From Lacihabitans sp. CS3-21 (lineage in GTDB: Bacteria > Bacteroidota > Bacteroidia > Cytophagales > Spirosomataceae): a stretch of DNA of 64,000 nucleotides. Position 1 is the first letter of the stretch. The number at the start of each line of letters is the position of its first letter. Positions 51,047 through 60,888 of this stretch are shown here, piece by piece. A program made the translations under genes and the position numbers. Below the pieces are notes generated by a model. It was not told where the DNA came from. It did no database searches and was given only the letters and a program-made list of their open reading frames with translations. The stretch is taken from NCBI RefSeq assembly GCF_024343675.1, contig NZ_RJUD01000009.1, positions 1-64,000 on the forward strand, in the 5' to 3' direction.

Positions 51047-53650
51047 TTAACGTATTTGTTGTCCGATACTGAAAGTAAACGATTTTCTTCCTTGGTTATT
51101 CAAGCCTGGAATCGGATCGAATCCATATCCATAGTCAATACCTAAAAGTCCAAAAGCAGCCATAAAAATTCTTGCACCTACACCTGCTGAACGTCTCAAT
51201 TTGAAAGGATTGTAGTCTTTGTAGCTTCCCCAACTATTACCTGCTTCTGCAAATCCAAGTACAAATATGGTAGCTTGTGGATTCAAGGAAACTGGGTAAC
51301 GAAGTTCTAGGGCATATTTGCTATAAATAATACCGCCAGTTCTCGAATAAGTGCCTGTTGCCTGAGCAGAGGCCACTTTTTCATTATAAGTAGCCTCATA
51401 AACAACGCCTTCGTCGTAGCCTCGAAGTCCTATAAGTTCTACACCGATACTGTTGGTATTTTGAAGACCCATACCTGCACCACCAATTACAAATCTACCA
51501 AATGGACTATAGCCCACACTGCTATTATACCTTCCCAAGAAACCCATATTTCCTTTTGCATGGAATATCAATTTGCCAAAAACAGGTGCATACCAGTCTG
51601 CATCAAACATCCATTTATGACCTTCTATCCAAAGTTTTCCTGATTTTGGCGTACCAAACATCGAATATGGAGGATTGAAGGTGGTGTTTAATGATATGTT
51701 TGAGCCACTTCTAGTAAACTGTGGGTTGTCAAGGCTATATCTCGAAACATTAAATCCTAAAGAGATATCGTGTGCTTGTCCATTTCTGAAGTTGGATAGT
51801 AAGAAACTGTTTTCAACATCATAATATTGGTAAGAAAGAGCTGAACTAAAGTTGAAGTTCCTATCTGGCCAATTAAGTCTTTTTCCATAAGTTACAGAAC
51901 CACCTGTGTTTCTGAAGAATCCTTGATAAAGTGCTGAATTATAAACATTTCCATAATAAGAGCTATTTACAGAGTTGGCATATAATTTTTGCATTCTGTC
52001 GGCTATCTTACTGTAATCTTGCACTGAATGGAACAAACTCACAGAAAAAGAGTTGGGCTTTTTGCCCCCTAGCCAAGGCTCAGTAAACGAAACAGAATAG
52101 TTTTGGAATCCACCGTTTGCTTGAAATCTAATTGCGAATCTTTGCCCATCGCCTTTAGGTAGTGGTTTATATTCTTTCAGATTGAAAACTTTTCTTATGG
52201 CAAAGTTATTGAACACAATTCCAAATGTTCCAATAATGCCTTGTATTCCACTCCATCCACCTGATAGTTCAATGTTGTCATTGGATTTCTCCTCTACATT
52301 ATATTCGATATTTACTGTTCCATCGTTTTGTGGGACTGGCTTTGGTTCGATTTTTTGAGGGTCAAAATATCCGAGTTTAGAGAGCATTTGAACGGTCTCT
52401 ACCAAGTCAGTTTTACTAAACTTCTGGCCAGGTTTTGTCAGAATTTCTCTGAGTACGACGTGGTCACTGGTTTTGGTATTTCCATTTAAAATAATCTTGT
52501 TGATGGTAGCCTGTTTTCCCTCCGTGATTCTCATTTCAATATCAATAGAGTCGCCATCTATGGCTGTTTCTATTGGTTGACAGCTAAAATATAAATAACC
52601 GTCATCCATATAATACGAACTAACATCTTGTTGAGGTTTACCATTTATTTTTTTCTCAAGTTCTTCAGGGTTGTAGATGTCTCCTTTTTTTACACCAAGA
52701 ATCAAAGCCAATGTATCCGCATTTCTTAAATAATTGCCTGACCAGGTTATATTTCTGTAATAGAATCTTTTTCCTTCAGTTACATTTAATACTATGTTTA
52801 TGTTTTTATCATCCACTACATAGATAGAATCGCTTACGATTTGAGCATTTCTGTATCCGTTTTTATTCAAATATGCTACAAGTTTTTCTTTGTCCTCTTT
52901 ATATTTTTTTGTGATAAATTTAGAAGGGGTAAAGATCCTCAAAGGTGCTTTTTCTTTGGTTCCTTTCATTTTGGAAAGGATTTTCCATTCAGGAAGCTCA
53001 TTAATTCCATTCAGTTGAATGTCATTAATTTTAACTTTAGCTTTTTTGGATATATTAAAAACCAAAGCCGCATTATTCACTCTTATTGTATCCGCAATCT
53101 GCTGAACTTGTACGGTACAATTTCTGAATCCTTTATCTAAGAAGTGTTTTTTGACAAGATTTTGGATGTTTTTAACCATTGCATCCGTAATTACTTTGCC
53201 TTTGTAGGTTTTTATTTTGTCTTCAACGGTTTCCTTTTCGCCTTTTCTGATTCCATTGAGTACGATTTTATTGAGCCTAGGTCTTTCTTTTAATGCTAAT
53301 TCTAAGAAAACCGTTTTGCCTTCAACTTTGGTGATATTTATTGAGACATCTTCGATTATGCCCTGATCCATAAGTCTTTTTATGGCAGAAGAAATTCTCT
53401 CTCCTGGAATTTTTATTTCATCATTTACATTTAAGCCTGAAACTGAAATGAGTGTATTGGGGTCTAAGAATTTTGCTCCACTAACGGTAATGCCTCCTAT
53501 TATGTAGTCTTTAGGACTGGTGTAGTCTACCAATGCTTCTTCAGAGACAGTTCTTTTTAAACGTGGAAGGCCAACCGTTTGTGCATTTGCAACGAAATTT
53601 GAAGCAAATATTAGTATTGTAAGTAATAATGGTTTTAAAGAATTCCTCAT
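51047..53650 (-). CDS. bamA: Outer-membrane protein assembly factor BamA
   Basis: An 867-residue Omp85 protein. Signal peptide 1-23, five POTRA domains over about residues 45-440 (for example ITEGKQATINKIILNGNTKTSDHVVLREI), then a 16-strand barrel. Barrel signatures include VIGGAGMGLQNTNSIGVELIGLRGYD, with the conserved lid-loop RGYD, and the terminal strand RKSFTFSIGQQIR. It is essential for inserting barrel proteins. Its start overlaps the uppS stop by 4 bases, so it is translationally coupled to uppS. Confidence 0.96.
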   Translation of the reverse strand: MRNSLKPLLLTILIFASNFVANAQTVGLPRLKRTVSEEALVDYTSPKDYIIGGITVSGAKFLDPNTLISVSGLNVNDEIKIPGERISSAIKRLMDQGIIEDVSINITKVEGKTVFLELALKERPRLNKIVLNGIRKGEKETVEDKIKTYKGKVITDAMVKNIQNLVKKHFLDKGFRNCTVQVQQIADTIRVNNAALVFNISKKAKVKINDIQLNGINELPEWKILSKMKGTKEKAPLRIFTPSKFITKKYKEDKEKLVAYLNKNGYRNAQIVSDSIYVVDDKNINIVLNVTEGKRFYYRNITWSGNYLRNADTLALILGVKKGDIYNPEELEKKINGKPQQDVSSYYMDDGYLYFSCQPIETAIDGDSIDIEMRITEGKQATINKIILNGNTKTSDHVVLREILTKPGQKFSKTDLVETVQMLSKLGYFDPQKIEPKPVPQNDGTVNIEYNVEEKSNDNIELSGGWSGIQGIIGTFGIVFNNFAIRKVFNLKEYKPLPKGDGQRFAIRFQANGGFQNYSVSFTEPWLGGKKPNSFSVSLFHSVQDYSKIADRMQKLYANSVNSSYYGNVYNSALYQGFFRNTGGSVTYGKRLNWPDRNFNFSSALSYQYYDVENSFLLSNFRNGQAHDISLGFNVSRYSLDNPQFTRSGSNISLNTTFNPPYSMFGTPKSGKLWIEGHKWMFDADWYAPVFGKLIFHAKGNMGFLGRYNSSVGYSPFGRFVIGGAGMGLQNTNSIGVELIGLRGYDEGVVYEATYNEKVASAQATGTYSRTGGIIYSKYALELRYPVSLNPQATIFVLGFAEAGNSWGSYKDYNPFKLRRSAGVGARIFMAAFGLLGIDYGYGFDPIPGLNNQGRKSFTFSIGQQIR

Positions 53651-54390
53651 TTATTTGTTTTTATCTGATCGCCTGTTTTTCCGAATCTCCTCTCTCTTTG
53701 TTGATATGTTTTTAATGCCTCCATCAAATGTTCCTTCCTAAAATCTGGCCAAAATACATCGTCCAAAAACAAAAGCTCTGCATAAGCAGATTGCCAAAGA
53801 AGGTAGTTACTGATGCGATGATCTCCTCCTGTTCTTATTAAAAAGTCAACGTCTGGGTCTGGATAAGTAGACAAAAACTTATTAAACATGCTTTCGTTGA
53901 TGTCATCGATTCCAATTTCTTCTGTTTTTACTTTGGCTGCAATTTGTTTTATCGCTTGTACGATATCCCATTTGCCACTATAACTAAGAGCAAGACTAAG
54001 TACTAAGCCTGTATTGTTCTTTGTTTTTTCAATCCCTGCCAACATTTCATTTCTGGCATTATTTGGAAGCATATTCAAGTCGCCAATACATTTTAATCTT
54101 ACATTGTTTTTATGCAAGCTTGGTATTTCGTCGCCTATGGTTTTAATCAAAAGGCTCATAATACCATCCACTTCAGCTTTGGGTCTGCCCCAGTTTTCAG
54201 TAGAAAATGTATAAAGTGTTAGGTATCCAATTCCCAATTCCGCACATCCTTCAACGGTTTCTCTAACTGCAGTGATTCCGTGATGGTGACCGAAAATTCT
54301 CATGGCACCTTTGCTTTTAGCCCACCTTCCATTACCATCCATGATAACGGCTATATGCTTGGGTAAATTGTTTAAATCGATGTCTTCCAA
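53647..54390 (-). CDS. uppS: Isoprenyl transferase (undecaprenyl pyrophosphate synthase)
   Basis: A 247-residue cis-prenyltransferase. It starts NLPKHIAVIMDGNGRWAKSKG, with the catalytic Asp in MDGNGRWA, and includes LTLYTFSTENWGRPKAEV and the C-terminal DFLIRTGGDHRISNYLLWQ substrate-binding motif. It makes the C55 lipid carrier for peptidoglycan and O-antigen. It is coupled to bamA (4-base overlap), an arrangement widely conserved in Bacteroidota. Confidence 0.96.
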   Translation of the reverse strand: MEDIDLNNLPKHIAVIMDGNGRWAKSKGAMRIFGHHHGITAVRETVEGCAELGIGYLTLYTFSTENWGRPKAEVDGIMSLLIKTIGDEIPSLHKNNVRLKCIGDLNMLPNNARNEMLAGIEKTKNNTGLVLSLALSYSGKWDIVQAIKQIAAKVKTEEIGIDDINESMFNKFLSTYPDPDVDFLIRTGGDHRISNYLLWQSAYAELLFLDDVFWPDFRKEHLMEALKTYQQRERRFGKTGDQIKTNK

Positions 54391-54531
54391 TAAAAAAATA
54401 GTATTTGTCCGTTTGAAAAGGATTGCAAAAATACAAAAAAGATAAAGGAATAAAAAGCAGTGTATCTAATAAAGCTAAAATATAGTTTCAATTGATTTAA
54501 AGCCGCTTAGTTAATTACAAAAAGGCTAAGT

Positions 54532-55284
54532 TTATTTGCCAGGGGGGCAATGTACTTTATAAAAAAGATAGCTTACTGAAAACGATATATGAAAGTATTT
54601 GTCCTTTTGTAAGGTATTTGGAAGTTCGAGTAATTCAAGGTTTTTGTCTGCTCCATCCTGAGCTGGGTAGAAATTTTGTGGGTCGTTTGTAACAAGATTG
54701 TAACCAAAACCATCAAATAGGTCTGCATTTTTCTTTCGTAACAGTACTCTTGTGCTGAATTCAACTCCAAAGTTCCATTTACCATTTACTATTTTCTTGT
54801 AGCCAATTCCAAAAGGCAAAATAGGATCGGGACCTGAAATTACTGAATTTGTAGTTGTTACATTTCTTGTTGAATATTTTCTTCTTAAAAACTGAGAATT
54901 ACCAAATCCTCCAAAAAGATAGGGGGTCCATTGGTGTTCATATCTTCCGTTATGGGTCCTGAAATTTAAAAAGTTGTATTCTATTTGGCCATTATAATCC
55001 CACAGGGTATTATAAAATTTTAATCCGCGATATTTATTTAAAGCATTTCCAGAGTTGTAATCGTTGCCTGAAACAAAACCAACCATGGCATTGGCTTTAA
55101 TAGAAATAACTTTAGAGGCATTATATCTTACAAAAGCATTTGTGCCAATTGATGGGCTAAAGACTCTAAAAGTAGGCTGCAGGTCACCTTTGTAATAAGT
55201 CGGGCCTAAGCCTGATCCAATTTCCAGTTTTTGGGCGAAAGAAAAATACGAAATGAATAAAAATAGCAGTGTTTTTTTTAACAT
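54532..55284 (-). CDS. DUF6089-like outer-membrane beta-barrel protein
   Basis: A 250-residue protein with a signal peptide (MLKKTLLFLFISYFSFAQ) and a mature chain of amphipathic beta strands beginning LEIGSGLGPTYYKGDLQPTF, the pattern of DUF6089 small barrels (Gly-x-x-x-Tyr-x-Gly-Asp-Leu). The start is put at 55284; the frame is open to 55305. It lies between the next barrel gene and uppS, within the envelope cluster. Function unknown. Confidence 0.8.
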   Translation of the reverse strand: MLKKTLLFLFISYFSFAQKLEIGSGLGPTYYKGDLQPTFRVFSPSIGTNAFVRYNASKVISIKANAMVGFVSGNDYNSGNALNKYRGLKFYNTLWDYNGQIEYNFLNFRTHNGRYEHQWTPYLFGGFGNSQFLRRKYSTRNVTTTNSVISGPDPILPFGIGYKKIVNGKWNFGVEFSTRVLLRKKNADLFDGFGYNLVTNDPQNFYPAQDGADKNLELLELPNTLQKDKYFHISFSVSYLFYKVHCPPGK

Positions 55285-55349
55285 ACCTTTTGTTTGCAAC
55301 AGCAAAGTTCCAATTTTTTTCTTACAAATAAAAAAAGGTAAAGGTTAAA

Positions 55350-56396
55350 TCATTTAATAACAGGGCATTTGATATTGTTGCTCAAAACATAACTCAACGT
55401 AAATTGCGTAAGAATATAGCTATCTATTCTTTTTGAACCTCTTAAAGTTGAATATGGATAAATATCTTCAGCATTCGTCGACGGAGCAATTCCAGCCGTG
55501 TTGAATCCTTGTTGGGAAGCTGCTTGAATAAAGTTAACAAGTCTCAAATCTCCTGAATTTGCTGCATAATCTTCCCCAGCTCTGTAGCTAAAGGCTGCTG
55601 CCTCTGGCCCATAATTGGCTATCATTAATGTTTTTGGCGGATAACCCGTATTGCCTACGTCATCTAGATAATCGAAAGGAGTTAGTCTAAACCCAGCCTC
55701 CGCTGTAAAATCAAAGTTTGAACTGATTTTTACTCTTAGACCTAAGGCAATGGGCATAACTGGCTGAACCAATGAATAGGTTTTTACAGTGCTTCCTGGA
55801 ATTCCTTGACCTGATGTATTTAAGGGTTTAAGGCTTTCCCATCCTGCTTTTACTGGTAAACCTGTATTTTGGTCGAATCCAACTACACCTCTGGCTTTTG
55901 GATTGTGTCCATAAATACCTATTCCAACTGCTCCGTAAGGCATAATATTACTCCTGCCTTTAGCTCCTTTTCCATATTGTGGCAAAATATTGAAGATTCC
56001 CGAAAGTGTAAATTCCTGTAAATCATTTCTGAAACTAAGATTTCGAATATAGTTTGCTGACATTTTCTCTAAATTTCTTGAGGCAAACGTATAGTCATCG
56101 CCATACAATCTAGCATATGTGTATGAAACTCTTGCTGCTGCATTAGCTGTGAGAAATCTTGTATAATTTATGCTTCCGTTCCATCTTACATTTGTATAAA
56201 TTCCGTAATAGAATCTAGAATAGGGAGCCAAATCTCCAAAATAGTGCGAACTGCCACCTCCAATACCTACTGTAGCATACTGGTTTAAAACATTTTTTTT
56301 GCTAAAAAGGCCATTTTTCTGAGCAAAAGTATGGGTTGATACAATCATCATTAATACTAAAATGATATTGTAATATTTAATTATTGGCTTCAACAT
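55350..56396 (-). CDS. DUF6089-type outer-membrane beta-barrel protein
   Basis: A 348-residue protein, signal peptide 1-25 (ending THTFAQ), then a barrel starting YATVGIGGGSSHYFGDLAPYS, the DUF6089 signature. It has long polar loops and ends ILTQFTLSYVLSNNIKCPVIK. It is the larger paralogue of the neighbour at 54532, followed by a 65-base gap. The placement between nadK and uppS/bamA is conserved in the phylum, which suggests a link to outer-membrane biogenesis, not yet shown. Confidence 0.85.
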   Translation of the reverse strand: MLKPIIKYYNIILVLMMIVSTHTFAQKNGLFSKKNVLNQYATVGIGGGSSHYFGDLAPYSRFYYGIYTNVRWNGSINYTRFLTANAAARVSYTYARLYGDDYTFASRNLEKMSANYIRNLSFRNDLQEFTLSGIFNILPQYGKGAKGRSNIMPYGAVGIGIYGHNPKARGVVGFDQNTGLPVKAGWESLKPLNTSGQGIPGSTVKTYSLVQPVMPIALGLRVKISSNFDFTAEAGFRLTPFDYLDDVGNTGYPPKTLMIANYGPEAAAFSYRAGEDYAANSGDLRLVNFIQAASQQGFNTAGIAPSTNAEDIYPYSTLRGSKRIDSYILTQFTLSYVLSNNIKCPVIK

Positions 56397-56461
56397 AGCG
56401 TTTCCTAGTTTTTCGATTTTTTCTAAAACGATTTTAAAATCGATTTTATTGAATATTTTTT

Positions 56462-57349
56462 TTAATTTCTATTTCTAATATCATCTCCCCAATTCAACTT
56501 TTTTCTTAAAGTACTCAAAAAGCTCATTCCATCTATTTTTACCAATTTGGCTTTGAAGGTTTCCATGCTGATGTTAATTTCACCCACATCGTCACCAATT
56601 ATTCTGGCTCTTGAGTCCATCGAAACCAAGAAATTCTTGCTACGACTTTCTACTTTTAAAGTTATTTTACTTTGACTTGAGACAATTATTGGTCTTACAA
56701 ACAAGTTATGAGGGCAAATAGGTGTAATGATAAAGTTTTCAGACTTTGGCATTACGAGTGGACCTCCACAACTCAAATTGTAACCAGTTGATCCGGTTGG
56801 GGTTGCCACCATTAAACCATCTGCCCAATAGCTATTCAAAAATTCACCGTCTATGTAGGCATGAATGACAATCATAGACGAAGTGTCGGTTTTAGAAATC
56901 GCTATTTCGTTAAGAGCAAAATTCATGCCTGATTCAAAAAAGTCGTTAAATGCCTCGGCATGAAGCATCATCCGCTCATCTATTTTGTATTGTCCTGCAA
57001 TGATTTTCTTTATGGTTTTCTTAATATTTTGTGGTTGTATGTCGGTCAAAAAACCTAATCTTCCGAAGTTAATGCCCAATACGGGAATTTCATTGCTCGC
57101 CACAAGACCTAAAGTTTCTAAAAAAGAACCATCACCACCGAGACTAAATGCTATGTCAATACCTTCTAAATCTTGAGCATTTTTGAATACATGACTTTCG
57201 TCAAATTGTATTTGAGCTTCTTGAAGAATTTCAGTGAAAGAGTCGGAAACTTGGTAAGATATGCCGTTGTCTTTTAGTTCATTAAAGATTTCTTGTATAG
57301 CAGCCGAAGAGTCTGATTTAAAAACTCTTCCATGAATGGCAAATTTCAT
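56462..57349 (-). CDS. nadK: NAD kinase
   Basis: A 295-residue ATP-NAD kinase that makes NADP. The GGDG motif is in FSLGGDGSFLETLG (catalytic Asp), with NFGRLGFLTDI, the NEIAI strand and TPTGSTGYNLSCGGP intact. Cytoplasmic. It follows the CBS-domain gene by 12 bases, so they are cotranscribed; the two are neighbours in many Bacteroidota genomes. Confidence 0.96.
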   Translation of the reverse strand: MKFAIHGRVFKSDSSAAIQEIFNELKDNGISYQVSDSFTEILQEAQIQFDESHVFKNAQDLEGIDIAFSLGGDGSFLETLGLVASNEIPVLGINFGRLGFLTDIQPQNIKKTIKKIIAGQYKIDERMMLHAEAFNDFFESGMNFALNEIAISKTDTSSMIVIHAYIDGEFLNSYWADGLMVATPTGSTGYNLSCGGPLVMPKSENFIITPICPHNLFVRPIIVSSQSKITLKVESRSKNFLVSMDSRARIIGDDVGEINISMETFKAKLVKIDGMSFLSTLRKKLNWGDDIRNRN

Positions 57350-57361
57350 AAAATTGGAATT

Positions 57362-58018
57362 TTAGATGCTCAAATATTTCATTAAAAGGTCGTAGCGGTC
57401 CTTTTCTATGTTTGTAACTGGCTCTGAGGCAAAGTAAGATACTACATCATAACCATATCTTTCAAGAGAGTTTACAACTCCACTTATCTGGGCGATATCA
57501 AGTTTGAGTGTAAGGTGCATTTGGTTTTGACTGTCACTAGAAAGAAACAGGCTTATGATTTTTGCATATTCATATTCAACTATTTTCGATATTTCGGTAA
57601 GAGAATACTCCTTATTGTGAAGATTTATTTCAAGAATTCCACCATTATCATTCAAGGCCAATGCCCCTATGAACCTTTCGTTGGCTTCTTTTTTTTCTAT
57701 AACCCCAAGAAATATGCCGGCTGTGTCAAACACAGGTAGAAGATCAAATGCTGTTTGAGAAAATACCTTAATGAGCTCTAATATCGGTAAGTTTGAATCG
57801 ATTTTAAGTTCGACCATTTCAGGTCTAATCTCTTCAAGTAAAGTGTCATAGTCATAGTTGAGTAGGAAATCCTCCGAGAAAAAACCCGAAAAGATTTCAT
57901 CATGGAGATATGGCAAATGTGAGTTTTTACATTCGCTCATGAGTTGTAATGCTCGATCAACATTGTCTGTTTGTTTCAAAACAGGTATGTTGCTATCTAT
58001 TAATTCTTTGGCTACCAT
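57362..58018 (-). CDS. CBS-domain protein
   Basis: A 218-residue protein with two CBS-like motifs in the first ~130 residues (IPVLKQTDNVDRALQLMSE and LPILELIKVFSQTAFDLLPVFDTAG) and an ACT-like C-terminal part (LTLKLDIAQISGVVNSLERYGYDVVSYF). CBS pairs bind adenine nucleotides and ACT-like folds bind small ligands, so a regulatory role is likely. It is cotranscribed with nadK (12-base gap) and starts 10 bases after the hydrolase gene. Confidence 0.88.
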   Translation of the reverse strand: MVAKELIDSNIPVLKQTDNVDRALQLMSECKNSHLPYLHDEIFSGFFSEDFLLNYDYDTLLEEIRPEMVELKIDSNLPILELIKVFSQTAFDLLPVFDTAGIFLGVIEKKEANERFIGALALNDNGGILEINLHNKEYSLTEISKIVEYEYAKIISLFLSSDSQNQMHLTLKLDIAQISGVVNSLERYGYDVVSYFASEPVTNIEKDRYDLLMKYLSI

Positions 58019-58028
58019 AAGGTAGATG

Positions 58029-58808
58029 TTATTTGAGAACGGTTTCGGACATCATTATTTTTTCTAAAAAACCACCCATCATTTTGACAAAAGGCTCTGG
58101 CTGCTCCATCATAGGTGCATGGCAACATTTATCTATAAAATGCAATTCAGAATTCGGAATCAATCTGTTAAATTCATGACCAACATGTGGAGGTGTGATG
58201 GTGTCATTTAATCCCCAAATTAAGCATGTTGGCACTTTAATCGCGGGTATTTCCCTCGCCATGTTGGTTCTTTGTGCAGATTTAGCAATCTGAACTATAT
58301 TCATGCATTTAGGGATACTCGACGTTATTTCAAAAACTTCATCTAGCAGCTCCTTGGTTGCTGTCTTTGGGTCATAAAAAGTATATTCTACTCTTTCTTT
58401 GATGTATTCATAAGATCCTCTTTTTGGGAAAGATCCACCCATGGTATTCTCGAAAAGACCCGAACTGCCAGTAAGGATAAGGGCTTTTACATTGTCTTGA
58501 TGTGCTAGCGTGTATAAAAGTCCGACATGGCCACCCAATGAATTTCCGAGAAGGATAATGTCTTTTAGGTTTTTTAGGGCAACAAATCTTTCAATAAACG
58601 CCTGTAAGCCTTCTAAGCTGGCCTCTCTCATAGGCATTTCGTAGATGGGCATAACAGGAATAATTATCCTAAAATTTTTTCTAAATCCTTCTATTACACC
58701 ATCAAAATTGCTCAGTGCACCAAAAAGTCCATGCAAAATGAGTAATGGCTGACCTTCACCTTCGTCTATATACTTAAACTCACCCTCACTGAAAATCTGG
58801 TAATTCAT
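58029..58808 (-). CDS. Alpha/beta hydrolase
   Basis: A 259-residue alpha/beta-hydrolase. Readable elements are LLILHGLFGALSNF (oxyanion HG), the nucleophile elbow GNSLGGHVG, the acid in WGLNDTITPP and the catalytic His in DKCCHAPMMEQPE. No signal peptide, so cytoplasmic. The start is placed at 58808 (MNYQIFSEGEF); the frame is open to 58847. The substrate is unknown. It is the first gene of the run hydrolase, CBS, nadK. Confidence 0.88.
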   Translation of the reverse strand: MNYQIFSEGEFKYIDEGEGQPLLILHGLFGALSNFDGVIEGFRKNFRIIIPVMPIYEMPMREASLEGLQAFIERFVALKNLKDIILLGNSLGGHVGLLYTLAHQDNVKALILTGSSGLFENTMGGSFPKRGSYEYIKERVEYTFYDPKTATKELLDEVFEITSSIPKCMNIVQIAKSAQRTNMAREIPAIKVPTCLIWGLNDTITPPHVGHEFNRLIPNSELHFIDKCCHAPMMEQPEPFVKMMGGFLEKIMMSETVLK

Positions 58809-58913
58809 AAAATATTCTTTTGGTCTTGTTTGTTGTTCACCACACAAAATTCGTCAATAATACGAAAATCGAATGCTTTCTGACGTGAAAAAACGAAATA
58901 ATTGGCAATAATG

Positions 58914-59651
58914 CTATAAATTGTTTAAAAAATCACTGATTTGCTTTTCTGATTCGACCACAATTTCTTCAGCAGTTTTTCCTTTGGTAGGTATTGGTGT
59001 CAAGGTTGTCCACGACATTTTCGTAAAACTTGTGAGTGGGAATATTCCTTTCGGGTTAAACTTTCCGGTATTTACGATTGCAATTGGAACGACGTCTGCT
59101 CCTGGACATTTTTTCAAAAGAGTGGCTACTCCTCCAACTGCGAACGGTTTGAGTTTGCCTGTTCTAGACCTTGTTCCCTCCGGGAAAATTACTCCCGAAT
59201 AGTTGTTTTCTGAAATGTATTTTGCAAATCGAATAATTTCTCCAATAGCTTGTTTTGGGTCCTCTCTGTTTATTAAGGCGGCTTTTCCTACCCTTAAGTT
59301 GTATGATATACTCGGAATTCCTTTTGAGAGTTCAACTTTTGAGATAAACAATGGTGTGTTTTTTCTTAGAAACCAAATGATGCCAGGAATGTCAAACATA
59401 CTTTGGTGGTTAGAAATAAAAATGATGGTTTTGTCTGTCGGGAGTTTGACCTTTTGAGAAAAGGAAATACTTGAGCCAGTCAAATACCACCCAAACACTA
59501 TCCAGAAATTCAGCCATTCTACAGTTTTTTGATGAGCTTTTTGTCCAAATAATTCATAGGCTATGAATTGAATAGGATGAAAAATAACCAAAAGGATACC
59601 AAAATAGAGAATATAGATGGAGCCGAGTATATAGTCAAGAATCTTTTTCAC
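58914..59651 (-). CDS. plsC: 1-acyl-sn-glycerol-3-phosphate acyltransferase
   Basis: A 245-residue PlsC with an N-terminal hydrophobic segment (about 8-32). The acyltransferase motifs are NHQSMFDIPG (H-x4-D), LFISKVELSKG, FPEGTRSRTGKLKPF and VVPIAIVNTG. It makes phosphatidic acid from lysophosphatidic acid at the inner membrane. It is divergent from the acyl-ACP desaturase gene, so both fatty-acid genes share the 145-base region 59652-59796. Confidence 0.93.
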   Translation of the reverse strand: MKKILDYILGSIYILYFGILLVIFHPIQFIAYELFGQKAHQKTVEWLNFWIVFGWYLTGSSISFSQKVKLPTDKTIIFISNHQSMFDIPGIIWFLRKNTPLFISKVELSKGIPSISYNLRVGKAALINREDPKQAIGEIIRFAKYISENNYSGVIFPEGTRSRTGKLKPFAVGGVATLLKKCPGADVVPIAIVNTGKFNPKGIFPLTSFTKMSWTTLTPIPTKGKTAEEIVVESEKQISDFLNNL

Positions 59652-59742
59652 AAAAACTTTTTTTGTGCAAATTTAAAGCTATTTTTTTATTGTAATAAGT
59701 AAAATGAGTTTTGAATTCGACTAAGATTTTGGAAGTTTGAGA

Positions 59743-59772
59743 TTGGGGGCAGTTTATTTTTATTTACTTTTG
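59743..59772 (+). promoter_or_regulatory. Promoter of the acyl-ACP desaturase gene
   Basis: TTG (59743-59745) and TACTTTTG (59765-59772), 19 bases apart, match the Bacteroidota TTG-N19-TAnnTTTG consensus. The start codon is at 59797, giving a leader of about 20 bases. Confidence 0.6.
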
Positions 59773-59796
59773 TCCATTATTTAAATAATTAAATTT

Positions 59797-60780
59797 ATGA
59801 AATCACCACTTTCGAGAATTGAAGTGATGAAGTTTGTTGGAGAGAAATTGGATAGCTTGATAGAAGAATTTCTTAATCCAATAGAAACAAACTGGCAGCC
59901 AACGGATTTTTTGCCCGATTCTACAAAAGAGAATTTTACTACAGAAATAAAGGAGCTTCAAGAATCTTGCAGAGAACTTCCTTATGACTATATGGCCGTT
60001 TTGGTGGGAGATTGCGTTACTGAAGAAGCACTTCCGACTTATTCTTCTTGGTTGATGGCCGTTGAAGGGGTAAATCAAGTAGAACAACAACAATCTGGCT
60101 GGACAAAGTGGGTGAGGTGGTGGTCAGCCGAAGAAAACAGACATGGAGATTTGTTAAACAAATATTTGTATTTGTCTGGCAGAGTAAATATGAAAGAAAT
60201 GGAGACCTCTACGCAATGGTTAATTGCAGATGGTTTTGATATTGAAACGGACACAGATCCTTATAAAAACTTTGTGTATACTTCTTTTCAAGAATTGGCC
60301 ACCAATGTTTCGCACCGTAGAACGGCTACCTTGGCTAAGAAATTTGGCAACAGTCACTTATCCAAAGTATGTGGTGTGATAGCGGCCGACGAAATGCGTC
60401 ATGCCAAAGCTTACAAAACTTTTGTTGAACGTTTCTTTGAAGTAGATCCTTCGGAAATGATGATTGCTTTTGAGTACATGATGAAAAAGAAAATAGTTAT
60501 GCCTGCTCATTTTCTAAGAGAAACAGGTCAAAAAATGGGAGATGTTTTTTCGCATTTCTCGGATTCTGCTCAACGTTTAGGTGTTTATACTACCATGGAT
60601 TATATCAAGATTTTGGAAGATTTGTTGGTAGATTGGAAAATAGATAAGATTTCGGAGTTGAATGATTCTGCTGAAAAAGCCAGAGATTACTTGATGGCTT
60701 TGCCGAATAGATTGAAGAGAATTGCAGATAGAACCAAGGTTCCTGAACTAGAATACGAATTTAGTTGGATAACCAGATAA
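59797..60780 (+). CDS. Acyl-ACP desaturase (soluble di-iron)
   Basis: A 327-residue soluble fatty-acid desaturase of the plant stearoyl-ACP/mycobacterial DesA type. Both di-iron motifs are seen: SAEENRHG (about 113-120) and ADEMRHAKAY (about 193-202), each E-x-x-H. It puts a cis double bond in acyl-ACP, aiding membrane fluidity. Soluble desaturases are rarer in bacteria than the membrane type, but occur in Cytophagales. Divergent from plsC, with its own promoter and terminator. Confidence 0.9.
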   Translation: MKSPLSRIEVMKFVGEKLDSLIEEFLNPIETNWQPTDFLPDSTKENFTTEIKELQESCRELPYDYMAVLVGDCVTEEALPTYSSWLMAVEGVNQVEQQQSGWTKWVRWWSAEENRHGDLLNKYLYLSGRVNMKEMETSTQWLIADGFDIETDTDPYKNFVYTSFQELATNVSHRRTATLAKKFGNSHLSKVCGVIAADEMRHAKAYKTFVERFFEVDPSEMMIAFEYMMKKKIVMPAHFLRETGQKMGDVFSHFSDSAQRLGVYTTMDYIKILEDLLVDWKIDKISELNDSAEKARDYLMALPNRLKRIADRTKVPELEYEFSWITR

Positions 60781-60800
60781 GGTTTATTTTTAATATTTTG

Positions 60801-60832
60801 AAAAGTACTGGCGTAAATCAGTACTTTTTTTG
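60801..60832 (+). terminator. Terminator of the desaturase gene
   Basis: AAAAGTACTG (60801-60810) and CAGTACTTTT (60819-60828) form a perfect 10-bp stem with an 8-base loop, followed by further T. It lies 20 bases after the stop codon. Confidence 0.88.
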
Positions 60833-60888
60833 TTTTAAGGAAGTTGTTAACGCAAATATTGTTTTTTGTTCATCCTAATTTTTAGAAA

